The notes: generated from the letters alone by a model not told the origin. Shown: positions 52,730 to 62,686, counted from the first letter of the stretch. The stretch: DNA of 64,000 bases from UBA4782 sp034429195 (GCA_034429195.1 DAOUGQ010000002.1:1-64000), one strand, 5' to 3'. Numbers and translations are program-made.

Positions 52730-54019
52730 GTGCAAAATGAAGAAGAGAAAAAATTGATCCTTTCTGATAAAAAGAAATATCAACTTCTCCTGGAAATTTC
52801 TCAAAAAGTCCGTGATACATTGGATCTTGATGAAACCATGAATCACATTCTGGACATGGTGAAAAGTGTGGTGGATTACGATGCAGCTGGAATTTTTGTT
52901 CTCAATCAAGATCTTGTACATCGCAAGAATGAACAGCCAGATGCAGTCATTGCGGGTATTGCCCGTCGTGGTTATGATCCCAGACCTGCTGATGAGGATG
53001 CTATGCTCCGGTGTGGAAAAGGAATTGTCGGACATGTAATCTTTACCTGTTCCAGTCTGGTCGTTCCGGATGTACGGCTAAATCCGTTTTATATTGAAGG
53101 TCATAGTCAAACAATGTCAGAGATTGCTGTTCCCATTATGAGGAAAGATCGTGCGATTGGTGCTTTGAACCTCGAAAGCAACCGATTGGCTGCGTATGAT
53201 GATAGTGATCTGGAGGTTCTCCAATTCTTTGCAGATGCAGCAGCGATTTCGATCGAGAAAGCCATGCTTCATAAACAGCTTCTTGAAAAAGAATTACTAG
53301 AAAAGCAGCTTCAGTTGGCGCGTGAAGCCCAATTAAGGTTATTTCCAGGAGAGCAACCTGTTATCAAAGGATACGATATCGCGGGTATTTGCCTGCCTGC
53401 TGAAGAAATCGGTGGAGATTATTACGATTTTATCAGATTATCCAGTAAAGAATCAGGTATAGCGGTAGCTGATGTTTCAGGGCATGGGATCTCTTCAGCT
53501 TTGCTGATGACAGCATTCCGCGGTTTATTGCGAATGCACGCCCGCGGCAGAGGCGGACCAATCAAAATTGCCAGGGCAATCAACCATTTATTACCAGATT
53601 TTTCCAGCAATAACGATTTTGCGACTTTGATCTATATTGTCTTAAATTTTGAAATCAATGAGATCACGAATATCTGTTGTGGGCAACAACCACCTCTGTT
53701 GATACATTTTGATGGAAGTGTTGAGAGACTGAATGCGTTAGGACCAGCACTTGGGGTCATGAAAAAGGCAAGATATTCGACTGAAAAACACACATTAATG
53801 CCTGGGGATATTCTCGTGGTCTATACCGATGGGGTGGTAGAGTTGATCAATGCAGCGAGTGAGGAATTTGGGATTGAAAGGTTGGGGAATGCTATATATG
53901 AATTTCGTGACTTTCCTGCAGCAGGGATTATTCAAAAGATTATTGATCTGACACGTCAATTTTCGGGTTCACAGGTTTACCAGGATGATTTTACACTGGT
54001 GGTTATCAAACGAGAATAG
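52730..54019 (+). CDS. GAF-domain PP2C (SpoIIE/RsbU-type) serine phosphatase
   Basis: A 429-aa cytoplasmic protein: GAF sensor domain (about 15-180), a short linker coiled coil (about 180-205) and a PPM/SpoIIE phosphatase domain (about 215-428). Metal-binding acidic residues are present in EEIGGDYYDF, AVADVSGHG, YTDGVVE and DDFTLVV. Such enzymes usually dephosphorylate anti-sigma-factor antagonists. No anti-sigma or antagonist gene is adjacent. The start is GTG at 52730 with no Shine-Dalgarno sequence. Confidence 0.92.
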   Translation: MQNEEEKKLILSDKKKYQLLLEISQKVRDTLDLDETMNHILDMVKSVVDYDAAGIFVLNQDLVHRKNEQPDAVIAGIARRGYDPRPADEDAMLRCGKGIVGHVIFTCSSLVVPDVRLNPFYIEGHSQTMSEIAVPIMRKDRAIGALNLESNRLAAYDDSDLEVLQFFADAAAISIEKAMLHKQLLEKELLEKQLQLAREAQLRLFPGEQPVIKGYDIAGICLPAEEIGGDYYDFIRLSSKESGIAVADVSGHGISSALLMTAFRGLLRMHARGRGGPIKIARAINHLLPDFSSNNDFATLIYIVLNFEINEITNICCGQQPPLLIHFDGSVERLNALGPALGVMKKARYSTEKHTLMPGDILVVYTDGVVELINAASEEFGIERLGNAIYEFRDFPAAGIIQKIIDLTRQFSGSQVYQDDFTLVVIKRE

Positions 54020-54539
54020 ATTTTGATGAGGACAATTTTCTACTATGTTTTTTGCGGTCAATTATCGTTAACTTCTTTATTGACTACGCCAGAAAAAATT
54101 CTTTCTGGATATTGCTCGTAACACAAAAATAACAAGTTGAGTGAAGGCGGGGGAATATTAATTACCTGGGCTGTATTATGAATATAATAATGAGAAAAAT
54201 GAAAGCCACTACAAAGATTATTAGTTTCTTCCTTGTATTATTCATCCCCATTTCTGTCTAGTTTACATAAAAATTATCATTGTCAAAAAGAAGATTAAAA
54301 TGTTTGAATAATAGTCTTTCTAGAATTTCATAAAATTTAAAATATCGGTAAAGATGTTCAGAATAAATCATTTAAACGCGCTACATTATTCGGTATAATT
54401 CAGCTACTCATTTATTGGTAAAAATTTATAATTTATTATGAAGACGTGCGTACTTTGCATCAGATGGGATATTTGCATCCGCCAAAGCATCGCAATTTTC
54501 ATTTTAAGTTAGTTATCTAGAAAATTAAAGGAGTTATGC
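54020..54539. other. AT-rich 520-bp intergenic region
   Basis: No convincing gene. A 27-residue frame (54178-54261, MNIIMRKMK then a hydrophobic stretch ending FIPISV) looks like a bare signal peptide or membrane peptide, without a ribosome site. The right part contains the ABC operon promoter (54371-54399) and a leader of about 130 nt. Confidence 0.6.
54371..54399 (+). promoter_or_regulatory. Promoter of the ABC-2 export operon
   Basis: TTTAAA (54371-54376), a 17-bp spacer and TATAAT (54394-54399). The leader would be about 135 nt, ending in AAAGGAG before the ATG at 54540. Confidence 0.6.
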
Positions 54540-55484
54540 ATGTCTTTTATTTTGGAAGTTCGTGATCTTGTTAAAGATTATGATGGCGTTCATGCTGTAA
54601 AAGGGATTTCGTTTGATATTACCGAAGGTGAAATCTTCAGTCTGTTAGGTCCCAATGGGGCAGGAAAAACTACCACTATCTCTGTCCTTTCTACACTCTA
54701 TAAAGCAACAAGTGGAGATGCGCTCATCGGTGGTTTTTCTGTCAAACAGCAACCTCAGGAAGTACGCAAATTGATTGGTGTAGTACCTCAAGAACTGGCA
54801 ATTTATGACGAGTTGACTGGTCGAGAGAATCTTTCTTTTTGGGGACAGATGTATGACCTAGCAGGAAATACCCTGAAGAAACGTATCGATGAGGTTCTTG
54901 AGCAAACAGGACTGACTGAAAAAGCCAATCAACGAGTAAAAACCTATTCAGGTGGGATGAAGCGTCGCCTGAATATTGGTGCTGGATTGCTGCATAAACC
55001 CAAATTACTTTTCATGGATGAGCCGACCGTGGGAATCGACCCGCAATCCCGAAGGGCAATTCTCGATTCGGTTAAGGAGCTCAACCGTCAGGGTATGACT
55101 GTGCTTTACACCACGCATTACATGGAAGAAGCACAGGAGCTTTCAGACCGTGTGGGGATCATTGACCATGGTGAATTGATTGCCCTGGGTACACAGGAAG
55201 AATTAACTCGCCAGGTGGGTGAGACGGAAAGTTTAGTACTTCATCTGGGAGATACTGATGTACCTGAAACTCTTGCAGCAGCGGTACGAGATATTCCAGG
55301 TGTGCTGCAGGCAAATATAAGCGACCAGAGTGTCACAATTATCAGCCCTGCTGTTGAGGCGGTGTTGCCCCTAGCAGTGGTAAAAGCCAATACCCTGGGG
55401 TATAAGATTCGAACGGTGGATATTCAAGAGCCAAACCTTGAGGCGGTTTTCTTAAAATTGACCGGTCGAGCTTTGAGGGATTGA
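54540..55484 (+). CDS. ABC-2 type exporter ATPase (DrrA/NatA-like)
   Basis: A 314-aa ATPase: Walker A GPNGAGKTT near residue 39, Q-loop VPQELAIYDELTG, signature YSGGMKRRLNIG and Walker B LLFMDEPTVGIDPQSR. A C-terminal DrrA-like extension follows (about 230-314). It energises export through the two permeases that follow, 3 nt and 17 nt apart. Known relatives export antibiotics, sodium or lipids; the substrate here is unknown. Confidence 0.92.
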   Translation: MSFILEVRDLVKDYDGVHAVKGISFDITEGEIFSLLGPNGAGKTTTISVLSTLYKATSGDALIGGFSVKQQPQEVRKLIGVVPQELAIYDELTGRENLSFWGQMYDLAGNTLKKRIDEVLEQTGLTEKANQRVKTYSGGMKRRLNIGAGLLHKPKLLFMDEPTVGIDPQSRRAILDSVKELNRQGMTVLYTTHYMEEAQELSDRVGIIDHGELIALGTQEELTRQVGETESLVLHLGDTDVPETLAAAVRDIPGVLQANISDQSVTIISPAVEAVLPLAVVKANTLGYKIRTVDIQEPNLEAVFLKLTGRALRD

Positions 55485-55487
55485 GCT

Positions 55488-56750
55488 ATGAGAAAATTAT
55501 GGATTATTGGATGGAAAGATCTTCGCTTGGCTTTTCGCGATCGTTCTGCTTTGATCTTTATGTTGCTGGCGCCATTCTTGCTGACTCTAGGTCTTGGCTT
55601 GATCTCTGGAAGGTTTTCAGGCAGCAGCTCTGGGTTTAACAGTATACCTGTAGTAATCGTCAATCAAGATGAAGGGCAAATTGGTAAAGAGCTTGTAAAG
55701 CTGTTCCAATCAGATAATCTGGCTGATCTATTGTATGTGGTGGTTATTGATAAGGCAGCTACAGCTCAAGCACATGTTGATAATGATAAAGTTGCAGCAG
55801 CGGTGGTTATTCCTGCAGGATTTACTGAAAGCATCATTCCAGATGCAAATGCCATGTTAACCGGGCAGGCTTCAGGGAAAATTGAGCAAATCCTAGTTTA
55901 CAGTAATCCCAATAGACCTACCAGTGCAGGGGTTATTCAGAGTATTGTGAAAAGTTTTACTCAGGAAGTAGAAAAAATGCGCATAGCTGAGCAAGTGGCT
56001 TTTTCACAAATGTTTGTTAATGGAATATTGACTCAGAATGATATGGCGTTGATACAGCAGCTTGTGGCAAAGACCCAATCAGAAAACCAGAAAACGAAGA
56101 ATCTGATCGTATTGAATAACCAAACCACTACAGCGGAAGCAAAGGATTTTGATGTTTTGGCATATATGGCGCCTGGTATGGCATTAATGTTCTTAATGTT
56201 CACAACCAGCAATGGCGGAAGAGCATTGTTAAGTGAAAAAAATCAAGGAACTTTACCACGATTGCTAGTTTCTCCTACCAGATCATATCAAGTATTAGGG
56301 GGCAAGGTATTCGGTACTTTCCTCACTGGCACCGCACAAATGCTGATATTAATAGTCAGTAGCGGATTTCTCTTCAACTTGCGATGGGGGAATCCCTTAG
56401 CAGTTTTACTACTGGTAATCGTTGCCGTATTCGCAGCAGTGGGCTGGGGATTGCTCATAACTGCATTTGCCAAGACACCAGGGCAGGTAGGAACGGCTGG
56501 TTCAGCTTTAATGCTGCTATTTGGAATACTGGGTGGTTCCTTTTTCAGCCTGTCTAACTTTCCTACCTGGTTTCAAATGGTAAGCAAAATCACTCCAAAT
56601 GCCTGGGGACTGGATGGATTTACCCGCCTGGCTTCAGGTGGTACATTGGCTGATATCGTGACTCCTCTATGTGCGTTGCTAATCATGGGTGTTGTGTTGT
56701 TTGCTATATCTATCGTCGTTTTCAACCGACGCAATGTAATGCGGGTGTAG
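55488..56750 (+). CDS. ABC-2 family permease (first)
   Basis: A 420-aa permease with one N-terminal helix (about 20-40), a large extracellular domain (about 45-215) and five C-terminal helices (about 220-415), the layout of YhgE/ABC2_membrane_3 exporters. AYMAPGMALMFLMFT and LPRLLVSPT mark the membrane domain. The start is ATG after a stop-adjacent GGGATTGAGCT. It pairs with the next gene. Confidence 0.9.
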   Translation: MRKLWIIGWKDLRLAFRDRSALIFMLLAPFLLTLGLGLISGRFSGSSSGFNSIPVVIVNQDEGQIGKELVKLFQSDNLADLLYVVVIDKAATAQAHVDNDKVAAAVVIPAGFTESIIPDANAMLTGQASGKIEQILVYSNPNRPTSAGVIQSIVKSFTQEVEKMRIAEQVAFSQMFVNGILTQNDMALIQQLVAKTQSENQKTKNLIVLNNQTTTAEAKDFDVLAYMAPGMALMFLMFTTSNGGRALLSEKNQGTLPRLLVSPTRSYQVLGGKVFGTFLTGTAQMLILIVSSGFLFNLRWGNPLAVLLLVIVAVFAAVGWGLLITAFAKTPGQVGTAGSALMLLFGILGGSFFSLSNFPTWFQMVSKITPNAWGLDGFTRLASGGTLADIVTPLCALLIMGVVLFAISIVVFNRRNVMRV

Positions 56751-56767
56751 AGGTGAGGGCAGTGTTC

Positions 56768-57961
56768 ATGAAAAAAATTCTTACCATTGTTCTAAAAGAT
56801 ACTATTATCCGGTTTTCCAGTCTTTCGGAATGGTTGTTCTTCCTTATCTTGCCAATCATTTTTACGATTGTGCTTGCCGGTGGAACTGGTGCTCCAAAGG
56901 ATACTCGAATCATTCTTGCAGTGACTGACCTGGCAGAATCACCTCTTTCTGCGCAGTTGATAAATGAGCTTGAGAATTCCGATGTGGTACGCCCTGATGT
57001 GAAAGAGCTTGAAAAAGCAGAGGATGATCTGAAAAGTCGAAAAGTTTCCACCATGTTGGTCATTCCCGAAGATTTTTCTTTGGAGAATCTATCATCCAGG
57101 GAATTACGTATTGATTTCTACCAATTACCCAATAGCTTGGATGCCATTGCATCTGAACAGGCGGTTCAGGAAGTCATCAGTAAGATTTCCAGTAGTGTTG
57201 AGATAGCCCAAAACAGTGTGGCTCTGGCAGAGCAGGTACACCCTTTTTCATCTGAAAGAGATCGTCAGGCTTATTTCAACACTGCTATGAAGCAGGCTCA
57301 AGAAGAAATCAAAAATGCACCTCAACGTATGAAAGTCCAATTAGCAGCTACCAAAGCCGAAATTGATTATGATCCACAGGCGAATTCTTCTGCAGGGCAG
57401 TTGATCACCTGGGTATTTATTCCATTAATTGGAATCTCGGGTATGTTTGCATTCGAACGGCAAAAAGGCACATTAAGACGTGTGCTGGTAACTCCAACAG
57501 TTAAAAGCACCTATTTGATCGGAACCATTCTTGGGCAGGTGTTTTGGGCTCTCGTTCAGATGGCACTGCTTATTAGCTTTGGCATTCTGGTGATGAAGCT
57601 GCATTGGGGACAAAATATTCCCGCGTTGATCGTGATCATGATCTCTTCGGCATTGTCTGCTGCTGCTTTGGGAGTCATGTTGGGAGCTTTTGTCAAAACC
57701 GAAGGACAGGCAACAGGTTTGAGTATCATGATCGGTATGGTGATGGCTTTATTGGGGGGCTGTTGGTATCCAATCGAGTTGTTCCCAAAGATTGTGGGAA
57801 CGATTACAAAAATTTTACCTACACGATGGGCAATGCAAGGATTACTCGATCTTGTTTTGCGTGGTCAGGGTATGGCAGCAGTCCTTCCAGAAGCAGGTGT
57901 ATTGCTTGCATTTGCAGCCGTTTTCTTAATAATAGGTATATGGCGTTTCAAGTATGAGTAG
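56768..57961 (+). CDS. ABC-2 family permease (second)
   Basis: A 397-aa permease with the same layout as its neighbour: N-terminal helix (about 22-40), external domain (about 45-200, with a helical stretch) and five or six C-terminal helices. TWVFIPLIGISGMFAFERQKGTL echoes the first permease, so the pair likely arose by duplication and works as a heterodimer. ATG 56768 (or GTG 56762) after GAGGG is preferred; an upstream frame lies inside the previous gene. Confidence 0.88.
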   Translation: MKKILTIVLKDTIIRFSSLSEWLFFLILPIIFTIVLAGGTGAPKDTRIILAVTDLAESPLSAQLINELENSDVVRPDVKELEKAEDDLKSRKVSTMLVIPEDFSLENLSSRELRIDFYQLPNSLDAIASEQAVQEVISKISSSVEIAQNSVALAEQVHPFSSERDRQAYFNTAMKQAQEEIKNAPQRMKVQLAATKAEIDYDPQANSSAGQLITWVFIPLIGISGMFAFERQKGTLRRVLVTPTVKSTYLIGTILGQVFWALVQMALLISFGILVMKLHWGQNIPALIVIMISSALSAAALGVMLGAFVKTEGQATGLSIMIGMVMALLGGCWYPIELFPKIVGTITKILPTRWAMQGLLDLVLRGQGMAAVLPEAGVLLAFAAVFLIIGIWRFKYE

Positions 57962-57998
57962 AGAAGTTGCCTTTTCTAAATTGTGATTTTTATTAAAC

Positions 57999-58040
57999 AA
58001 AAATGCCTTTGTAGAGTTTATCAACTACAAGGGCATTTTT
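57999..58040. terminator. Bidirectional terminator between export and hydrogenase operons
   Basis: AAAAATGCCTTTGTAG and CTACAAGGGCATTTTT pair over about 15 bp (one wobble) around a 10-nt loop, with T-runs on both strands. It serves two convergent operons. Confidence 0.88.
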
Positions 58041-58067
58041 AGTTTTATTCACGAAAATATTTTTTCT

Positions 58068-59147
58068 CTACCGGTCTGTACAAGAACAACATGGATCGAT
58101 CGACGCCTGGATCAGGGGCATATCAGCCAGGTACTGTCCCTTTATCATTGCCTTGATGGAGGGGATATTTACAAACGAAGGGGTGCGTATCTTTACCCTT
58201 GCTGGAGTATCGGTACCATCAGATGCAACATAATAAAAGACCTCACCACGGGGAGCTTCTGAGCGTGCGGTAGCTTCTCCTGCAGGGATCTCCAAGGGAA
58301 CATCACTTGCGCGAATAGGTCCAGCTGGTAGATTTTTCAGTGCTTCTTCGATCAAACGGACTGATTCGAGCATTTCCAATGCACGAACCACTACCCTTGC
58401 CATGACATCACAACTATCCAGCGTTATCCGTTTGAAGCCTAGGTCGGCATAAGCTGCATAGGGGAAGCTTTCTCGAATATCTTCTTCGATACCGGATGCC
58501 CGTGCCAGAGGGCCTACGGTGCCGTAGGCAAGAGCATCTTCTTTGGTTAAAATGCCAATCCCTTTTGTACGATCAATAATGGTAGGATCTTTTGTAAAAA
58601 TGGGGATGACCACTTTTTCCAGTTTCTTTTGAACTTCCTCGGCGACAGCAAGAATACTTTTTGGATCAGCAACATCACGTGTTACACCACCCAGGGTAAT
58701 CATGCCGTAATTAACACGATTTCCTGAAATGGCTTCCAAAATATCCATCACACGCTCACGAAGAAAATAAATTTCCATGAACATACTGTGATAGCCAATA
58801 TCCTCAGCGCCAATGCCTGCCCATAACAAGTGAGAGTGTAACCGTTCAAGTTCAGCAATAATGGTACGAATAAACCGAGCTCTTGCTGGGACTTCCAAAC
58901 CTGCGATCTTTTCTACTGCCATTGCGAAGGTGCTGGCGTGTACGTTCGAGCAAATACCGCAAACACGTTCAACCAATACAAGATCTCGAATGTAATTTCT
59001 GCGTTGTGCAAGCAGCTCAATGGAGCGCATTACAAAACCAACCTCTACCTGACAATCTTCAACCACCTCGCCTTTACAGGAAAGGGTAACTTTATACGGT
59101 TCTTCGAATGCCGGGTGGATTGGTCCTAGTGGAATCGTATAAGGCAT
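58068..59147 (-). CDS. Group 4 [NiFe] hydrogenase large subunit (EchE/CooH-like)
   Basis: A 359-aa catalytic subunit that would reduce protons with electrons from ferredoxin. All four nickel ligands are present: C63/C66 in RVCGICSNVH and C353/C356 in DPCCSC, which separates it from NuoD of complex I, where they are lost. The protein ends three residues after the last ligand, without the C-terminal peptide that a maturation protease removes in most [NiFe] hydrogenases; CooH and similar enzymes share this. Last gene of the minus-strand operon, 1 nt after the NuoC-like gene. Confidence 0.93.
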   Translation of the reverse strand: MPYTIPLGPIHPAFEEPYKVTLSCKGEVVEDCQVEVGFVMRSIELLAQRRNYIRDLVLVERVCGICSNVHASTFAMAVEKIAGLEVPARARFIRTIIAELERLHSHLLWAGIGAEDIGYHSMFMEIYFLRERVMDILEAISGNRVNYGMITLGGVTRDVADPKSILAVAEEVQKKLEKVVIPIFTKDPTIIDRTKGIGILTKEDALAYGTVGPLARASGIEEDIRESFPYAAYADLGFKRITLDSCDVMARVVVRALEMLESVRLIEEALKNLPAGPIRASDVPLEIPAGEATARSEAPRGEVFYYVASDGTDTPARVKIRTPSFVNIPSIKAMIKGQYLADMPLIQASIDPCCSCTDR

Positions 59148-59148
59148 T

Positions 59149-59583
59149 TTACTTTGCCTCTCTTTCTTTCATTACTTTTTCAGCAATTTCTTTTCGGAAA
59201 AATCCTACAGGCATCTCTTTTGGTCTATTTAGGGGACGTGGATCTGGATGCCCCTCAAAAGTAACACCAAATTGATCCTGGATCTCTCGCTCAATCCAGT
59301 TTGCTGATGGTAAGACATTTGCTATTGATGATATTTTTTGATTTTTTGTTGCAGTGCGAATGTTTATGGCCAGTTTCTGTTTTACAAAATGGTAGACGAT
59401 ATCTGTTTCGTTATCTGTGCGTTCTATGGCAGAAGCTGTAGATAACCTGAATTGGTTCTTCAGCATGGCTTTCGCCATAGCAACCGGATCAAGATAAGTG
59501 GCAGTAAACCAGTAACCATCAACCTTTTTTTGAGGTTCTTCTTGCCCGGTGATAACCGCTAATTCTTTAAGCACTTCATCCAT
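59149..59583 (-). CDS. Group 4 hydrogenase NuoC-like subunit (EchD-like)
   Basis: A 144-aa protein of the 30-kDa complex I subunit family. IEREIQDQFGVTFEGHPDPR near residues 97-116 matches the family signature (E-R-E-x-x-D-x-F/Y-G-I-x-F-x-G-H-P). It joins the catalytic subunit to the iron-sulfur arm. The start at 59583 follows GGAGGAAG; the longer frame overlaps the ferredoxin gene. Confidence 0.88.
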   Translation of the reverse strand: MDEVLKELAVITGQEEPQKKVDGYWFTATYLDPVAMAKAMLKNQFRLSTASAIERTDNETDIVYHFVKQKLAINIRTATKNQKISSIANVLPSANWIEREIQDQFGVTFEGHPDPRPLNRPKEMPVGFFRKEIAEKVMKEREAK

Positions 59584-59599
59584 AATTCTTCCTCCACCA

Positions 59600-60121
59600 T
59601 TAATTCTTTCTTGTTCCACTGATGCCCAATTTCATTGACTCGCTTTGTACACGGCTGCGGCAGCGTTCACATAATTCATGAACCTGCACTGCATGTTGGG
59701 CAGCTTCTTCAGAATGATAGATGCGTACCAGTGTTTCGTATGGTAAGGGGATGATCATTGCACCACAGCGTTTACAATGCTGATATTCAATCGCATGGTT
59801 TGTAAACTCATCAGCCCGTTGATTTACATTAGGGGCAGAATGACTCAGGAATGATAAGGTATCTGTAGGGCAATATTCCACACACCTTCCGCAGAATGTA
59901 CAACGTCCAGCATCATAATTCCAGAACCCCTTTTCTTCCTGGGTTTCGATCGTAATTGCTCCGGGGGAGCAGACATACACACATGTTCCGCATAATACAC
60001 ACTGCTCAGCTTTATGGTTCAGCTCACCTCTAAAGTCATTTGGATAGGGCACTTTGTCTTCGGGTTTCCGTGTGCGCGAACGTTTCGTTAGGTTTCCAAA
60101 TATGATCTGAAAAATGTTCAT
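59600..60121 (-). CDS. Group 4 hydrogenase ferredoxin-like subunit (NuoI/HyfH/EchF-like)
   Basis: A 173-aa protein with two 4Fe-4S motifs (CVLCGTCVYVC near residue 42 and CTFCGRCVEYC near 73) that pass electrons from soluble ferredoxin to the small subunit. A C-terminal pair CKRC and CERC resembles a zinc or extra metal site as in HycF/HyfH. The start at 60121 (MNIFQII) follows AAGGAAACC. Confidence 0.9.
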   Translation of the reverse strand: MNIFQIIFGNLTKRSRTRKPEDKVPYPNDFRGELNHKAEQCVLCGTCVYVCSPGAITIETQEEKGFWNYDAGRCTFCGRCVEYCPTDTLSFLSHSAPNVNQRADEFTNHAIEYQHCKRCGAMIIPLPYETLVRIYHSEEAAQHAVQVHELCERCRSRVQSESMKLGISGTRKN

Positions 60122-60134
60122 GGTTTCCTTCTTA

Positions 60135-61046
60135 TCATAAAACCAGGGCAGCAATAAAAACAATTACAGCCGCAACAACACCCCACGTCCAATAGAAACG
60201 AAAAGCGCGTTGTATTTTCAATCTTGCTGTTCCAGCAGCAGCAACGTTCAGCAATATGACCACCAATGCTGCTACTAACAAGAAGACGAGTAGCTTTACC
60301 CAGATTGAAGTGAATGGTCCAATAAAAAGACAGGCGATCAATCCAACCAGGGTGGACAATTCCAAAGCATGGGTCAGTTCGAACAATGCCAGGGGAAGCC
60401 CATTGTATTCTACATGGATACCAGCAACAATTTCTTGTTCAGCGTTGGGGATGGAGAATGGATTCACCTTCATCTGTGCCAGTAACGCCAGGAATAATGC
60501 CAACGCTGATAAAACTGTTGCGACAGAGATTGGTGCTGAAGCAAATGAAGCAAGCTGGAAGGTTTTTAACCGCAATGCCAGGGCGATCAATGCACTTAGG
60601 AAGGGTAGGTTGTATGCTATCGTCAGGAGCGCTTCTCGTACAGCCCCCACCTGGGCATAAACAGAGCGTGTAACATAACCGGCCAGAATATCAATGAGTG
60701 CTGGCATTTCGAGCAAATATATCATGAAAACCAGGTCTCCATTGAAGGAAATTGCATTGCCTCCTGGAACAGGTAAAAGCGCAAGCGCCAAAACAACTGA
60801 TAGCAAACTGATCACGGGTAGGGCATAAAAAATGAATGGATTCACCCCCCTGGGGATGATGGTCTTTTTACCAACTAATTTCCAGAAATCAAAAAATGGC
60901 TGATAAAAAGGTGGACCTTGCCGTCCCTGTAACCGGGCAATGAATTTCCGACTCATCCACAGCAGGAACCAACCAAACAAAGCACCTGTCAGCAATCCTG
61001 GCCAAATCAAAAGTGAAAAAATGGCTTTCAACCACCAGTTAGTCAT
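60135..61046 (-). CDS. Group 4 hydrogenase NuoH-like membrane subunit (EchB/HyfC-like)
   Basis: A 303-aa membrane protein of the complex I subunit 1 family with about eight helices. RLQGRQGPPFYQPFFDFWKL near residues 40-59 and EIVAGIHVEYNGLPLALFEL near 197-216 are the conserved cytoplasmic loops. It anchors the hydrogenase module to the antiporter-like subunits. The start at 61046 follows AAAGGAGG. Confidence 0.92.
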   Translation of the reverse strand: MTNWWLKAIFSLLIWPGLLTGALFGWFLLWMSRKFIARLQGRQGPPFYQPFFDFWKLVGKKTIIPRGVNPFIFYALPVISLLSVVLALALLPVPGGNAISFNGDLVFMIYLLEMPALIDILAGYVTRSVYAQVGAVREALLTIAYNLPFLSALIALALRLKTFQLASFASAPISVATVLSALALFLALLAQMKVNPFSIPNAEQEIVAGIHVEYNGLPLALFELTHALELSTLVGLIACLFIGPFTSIWVKLLVFLLVAALVVILLNVAAAGTARLKIQRAFRFYWTWGVVAAVIVFIAALVL

Positions 61047-61509
61047 TTTTTGCCTCCTTTTGAGAACGGGTTTCGCCCTTCTCGAGCATTTTGGCAGCAG
61101 TTTGAATAGCTTCCAGAATTGCTTGAGGGCGAGGCGGACAGCCAGGAACATACAGATCGACCGGTATTATTGCTTCTGCAGAGCCTATTATCGTTGGGCT
61201 ACCACTAAAGACATTCCCACTTGCCGGGCATGAACCGAGAGCGATCACCGCTTTTGGTGAGGGGATTTGATTGTAAACATCTTCTACCATTGCTCTCGCG
61301 CGTAATGTGATTGGCCCAGAGATGAGGAGAATATCTGCATGTTTGGGACTACCTTGCAGCAAACTACCAATCTGTTCTCCATCATAACGGGGGCTGAAGC
61401 ATGGTGCTACTTCAATATCGCAACCATTACACGATCCAGCATTAATCCGATATACCCAGGGAGATCGTCTTCTGGAAATGTTGATCAATTTTGAGAAAAT
61501 ACCATTCAT
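61039..61509 (-). CDS. Group 4 hydrogenase small subunit (NuoB/EchC-like)
   Basis: A 156-aa iron-sulfur subunit with the proximal 4Fe-4S cluster ligands in GSCNGCDIE, ALGSCP and VPGCPPRP. It passes electrons to the nickel site of the large subunit. The start at 61509 (MNGIFSKL) follows GGGAGG. It overlaps the NuoH-like gene by 8 nt and follows the antiporter-like gene by 4 nt. Confidence 0.92.
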   Translation of the reverse strand: MNGIFSKLINISRRRSPWVYRINAGSCNGCDIEVAPCFSPRYDGEQIGSLLQGSPKHADILLISGPITLRARAMVEDVYNQIPSPKAVIALGSCPASGNVFSGSPTIIGSAEAIIPVDLYVPGCPPRPQAILEAIQTAAKMLEKGETRSQKEAKND

Positions 61510-61513
61510 CTTA

Positions 61514-62686
61514 TTACCTCCCACCCATTCCTGGTAGAATCGCAGGATAAAGGGTGGCAACTATCATAAGTACGATCAAAATAATAAATGAAACTTTGAT
61601 CCAAAGAATTCTATTTTGAGTTGGCGTAGAATTTTCATATGCTTGCCCAAGCCAGACTTTATGGATAACTCGAACATAGTAAAGAATAGCCAAAGCGGTA
61701 GCAACTGCCATGGCAATAACCAGTCCAATTCCACCTGCTTCGACACCACTGTTGTAGAGTCTCCATCTTCCTAGAAACCCCAGAAGGGGGGGAACACCGA
61801 TCATACCCAGAGATCCAGCAATGAAAGCTGCTCCAGAAGCTGGATGTTGGCTGGCTAATCCACGGTCATCTGTTGTGACAGGGTGATCAAGATCATTTTC
61901 TGCAACACCGATTGATCCAAACAATAAGAATTTACAAAGGGCATGCGAAATAGCACCAATGGCTGCTCCCAGAACACCTCCCACCGTTCCGGCTGCCAGA
62001 CCAAGAAGCAGGTACCCCATATCATCTATGGTGGAAAAAGCCAGCATCCGCCGAACATTCTTTTGTGCCAGTGCCAGCAAAGCGCCACCAAACATACTCA
62101 GCAATGCAAGAGCAATCCACACCCATTGAATGCTGCTAAAAATCCAGGGGGCAGTGATACGAAGTGAGATGAGTGAACCAAACTCAGACATATCCAATAA
62201 GGAGATCACCATCACCGCAGTCATGGATGAAGTGCGTTCACTCAATGGAGCCAACCAGAAGGAAAATGGGATCACTGCTAACTTTAAGGAAAATCCGACA
62301 AGAATGAAACAGATCACCACATTTGCCAGTAAACCTTCAGGTTGGACTGCATTTTCAGAAAATAATCCACCCAGAGCCATACCAGTTGCCAACAAGATAG
62401 AACCTAGAAGAGCAGCTATTAAGAAGAGCTTTCCCGCGTGTTTATCCTGTGACCATACCATTATCACCAAAACAAGGGCGGCTAAGTCTAATAAAATTGT
62501 TCGAGTGATTTCTCCGGTGAGCCATAGTGAAGCAATTACCAGAATTGAAATAACAAGACATCCCAACGGGAATCTTTTTCCTTGGGGAATATAATGTGAG
62601 TAAACCTCTGCAGCCAGGAAAATTAAAACCGTAATGGCTGTAAAGGCTATTCTCCAATCAAAACCTGTGTAATCTAATAATGCCAT
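61514..62686 (-). CDS. Antiporter-like subunit of the group 4 hydrogenase (NuoN/HyfF-like)
   Basis: A 390-aa membrane protein of the proton-antiporter family with about 12 helices. FSLKLAVIPFSFWLAPLSER near residue 150 keeps the central lysine, and AFSTIDDMGYLLLGLA near 220 is conserved. This copy, unlike the orphan module at 32-36 kb, has the residues expected for ion transport. The start at 62686 follows GGAGG. Confidence 0.88.
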   Translation of the reverse strand: MALLDYTGFDWRIAFTAITVLIFLAAEVYSHYIPQGKRFPLGCLVISILVIASLWLTGEITRTILLDLAALVLVIMVWSQDKHAGKLFLIAALLGSILLATGMALGGLFSENAVQPEGLLANVVICFILVGFSLKLAVIPFSFWLAPLSERTSSMTAVMVISLLDMSEFGSLISLRITAPWIFSSIQWVWIALALLSMFGGALLALAQKNVRRMLAFSTIDDMGYLLLGLAAGTVGGVLGAAIGAISHALCKFLLFGSIGVAENDLDHPVTTDDRGLASQHPASGAAFIAGSLGMIGVPPLLGFLGRWRLYNSGVEAGGIGLVIAMAVATALAILYYVRVIHKVWLGQAYENSTPTQNRILWIKVSFIILIVLMIVATLYPAILPGMGGR

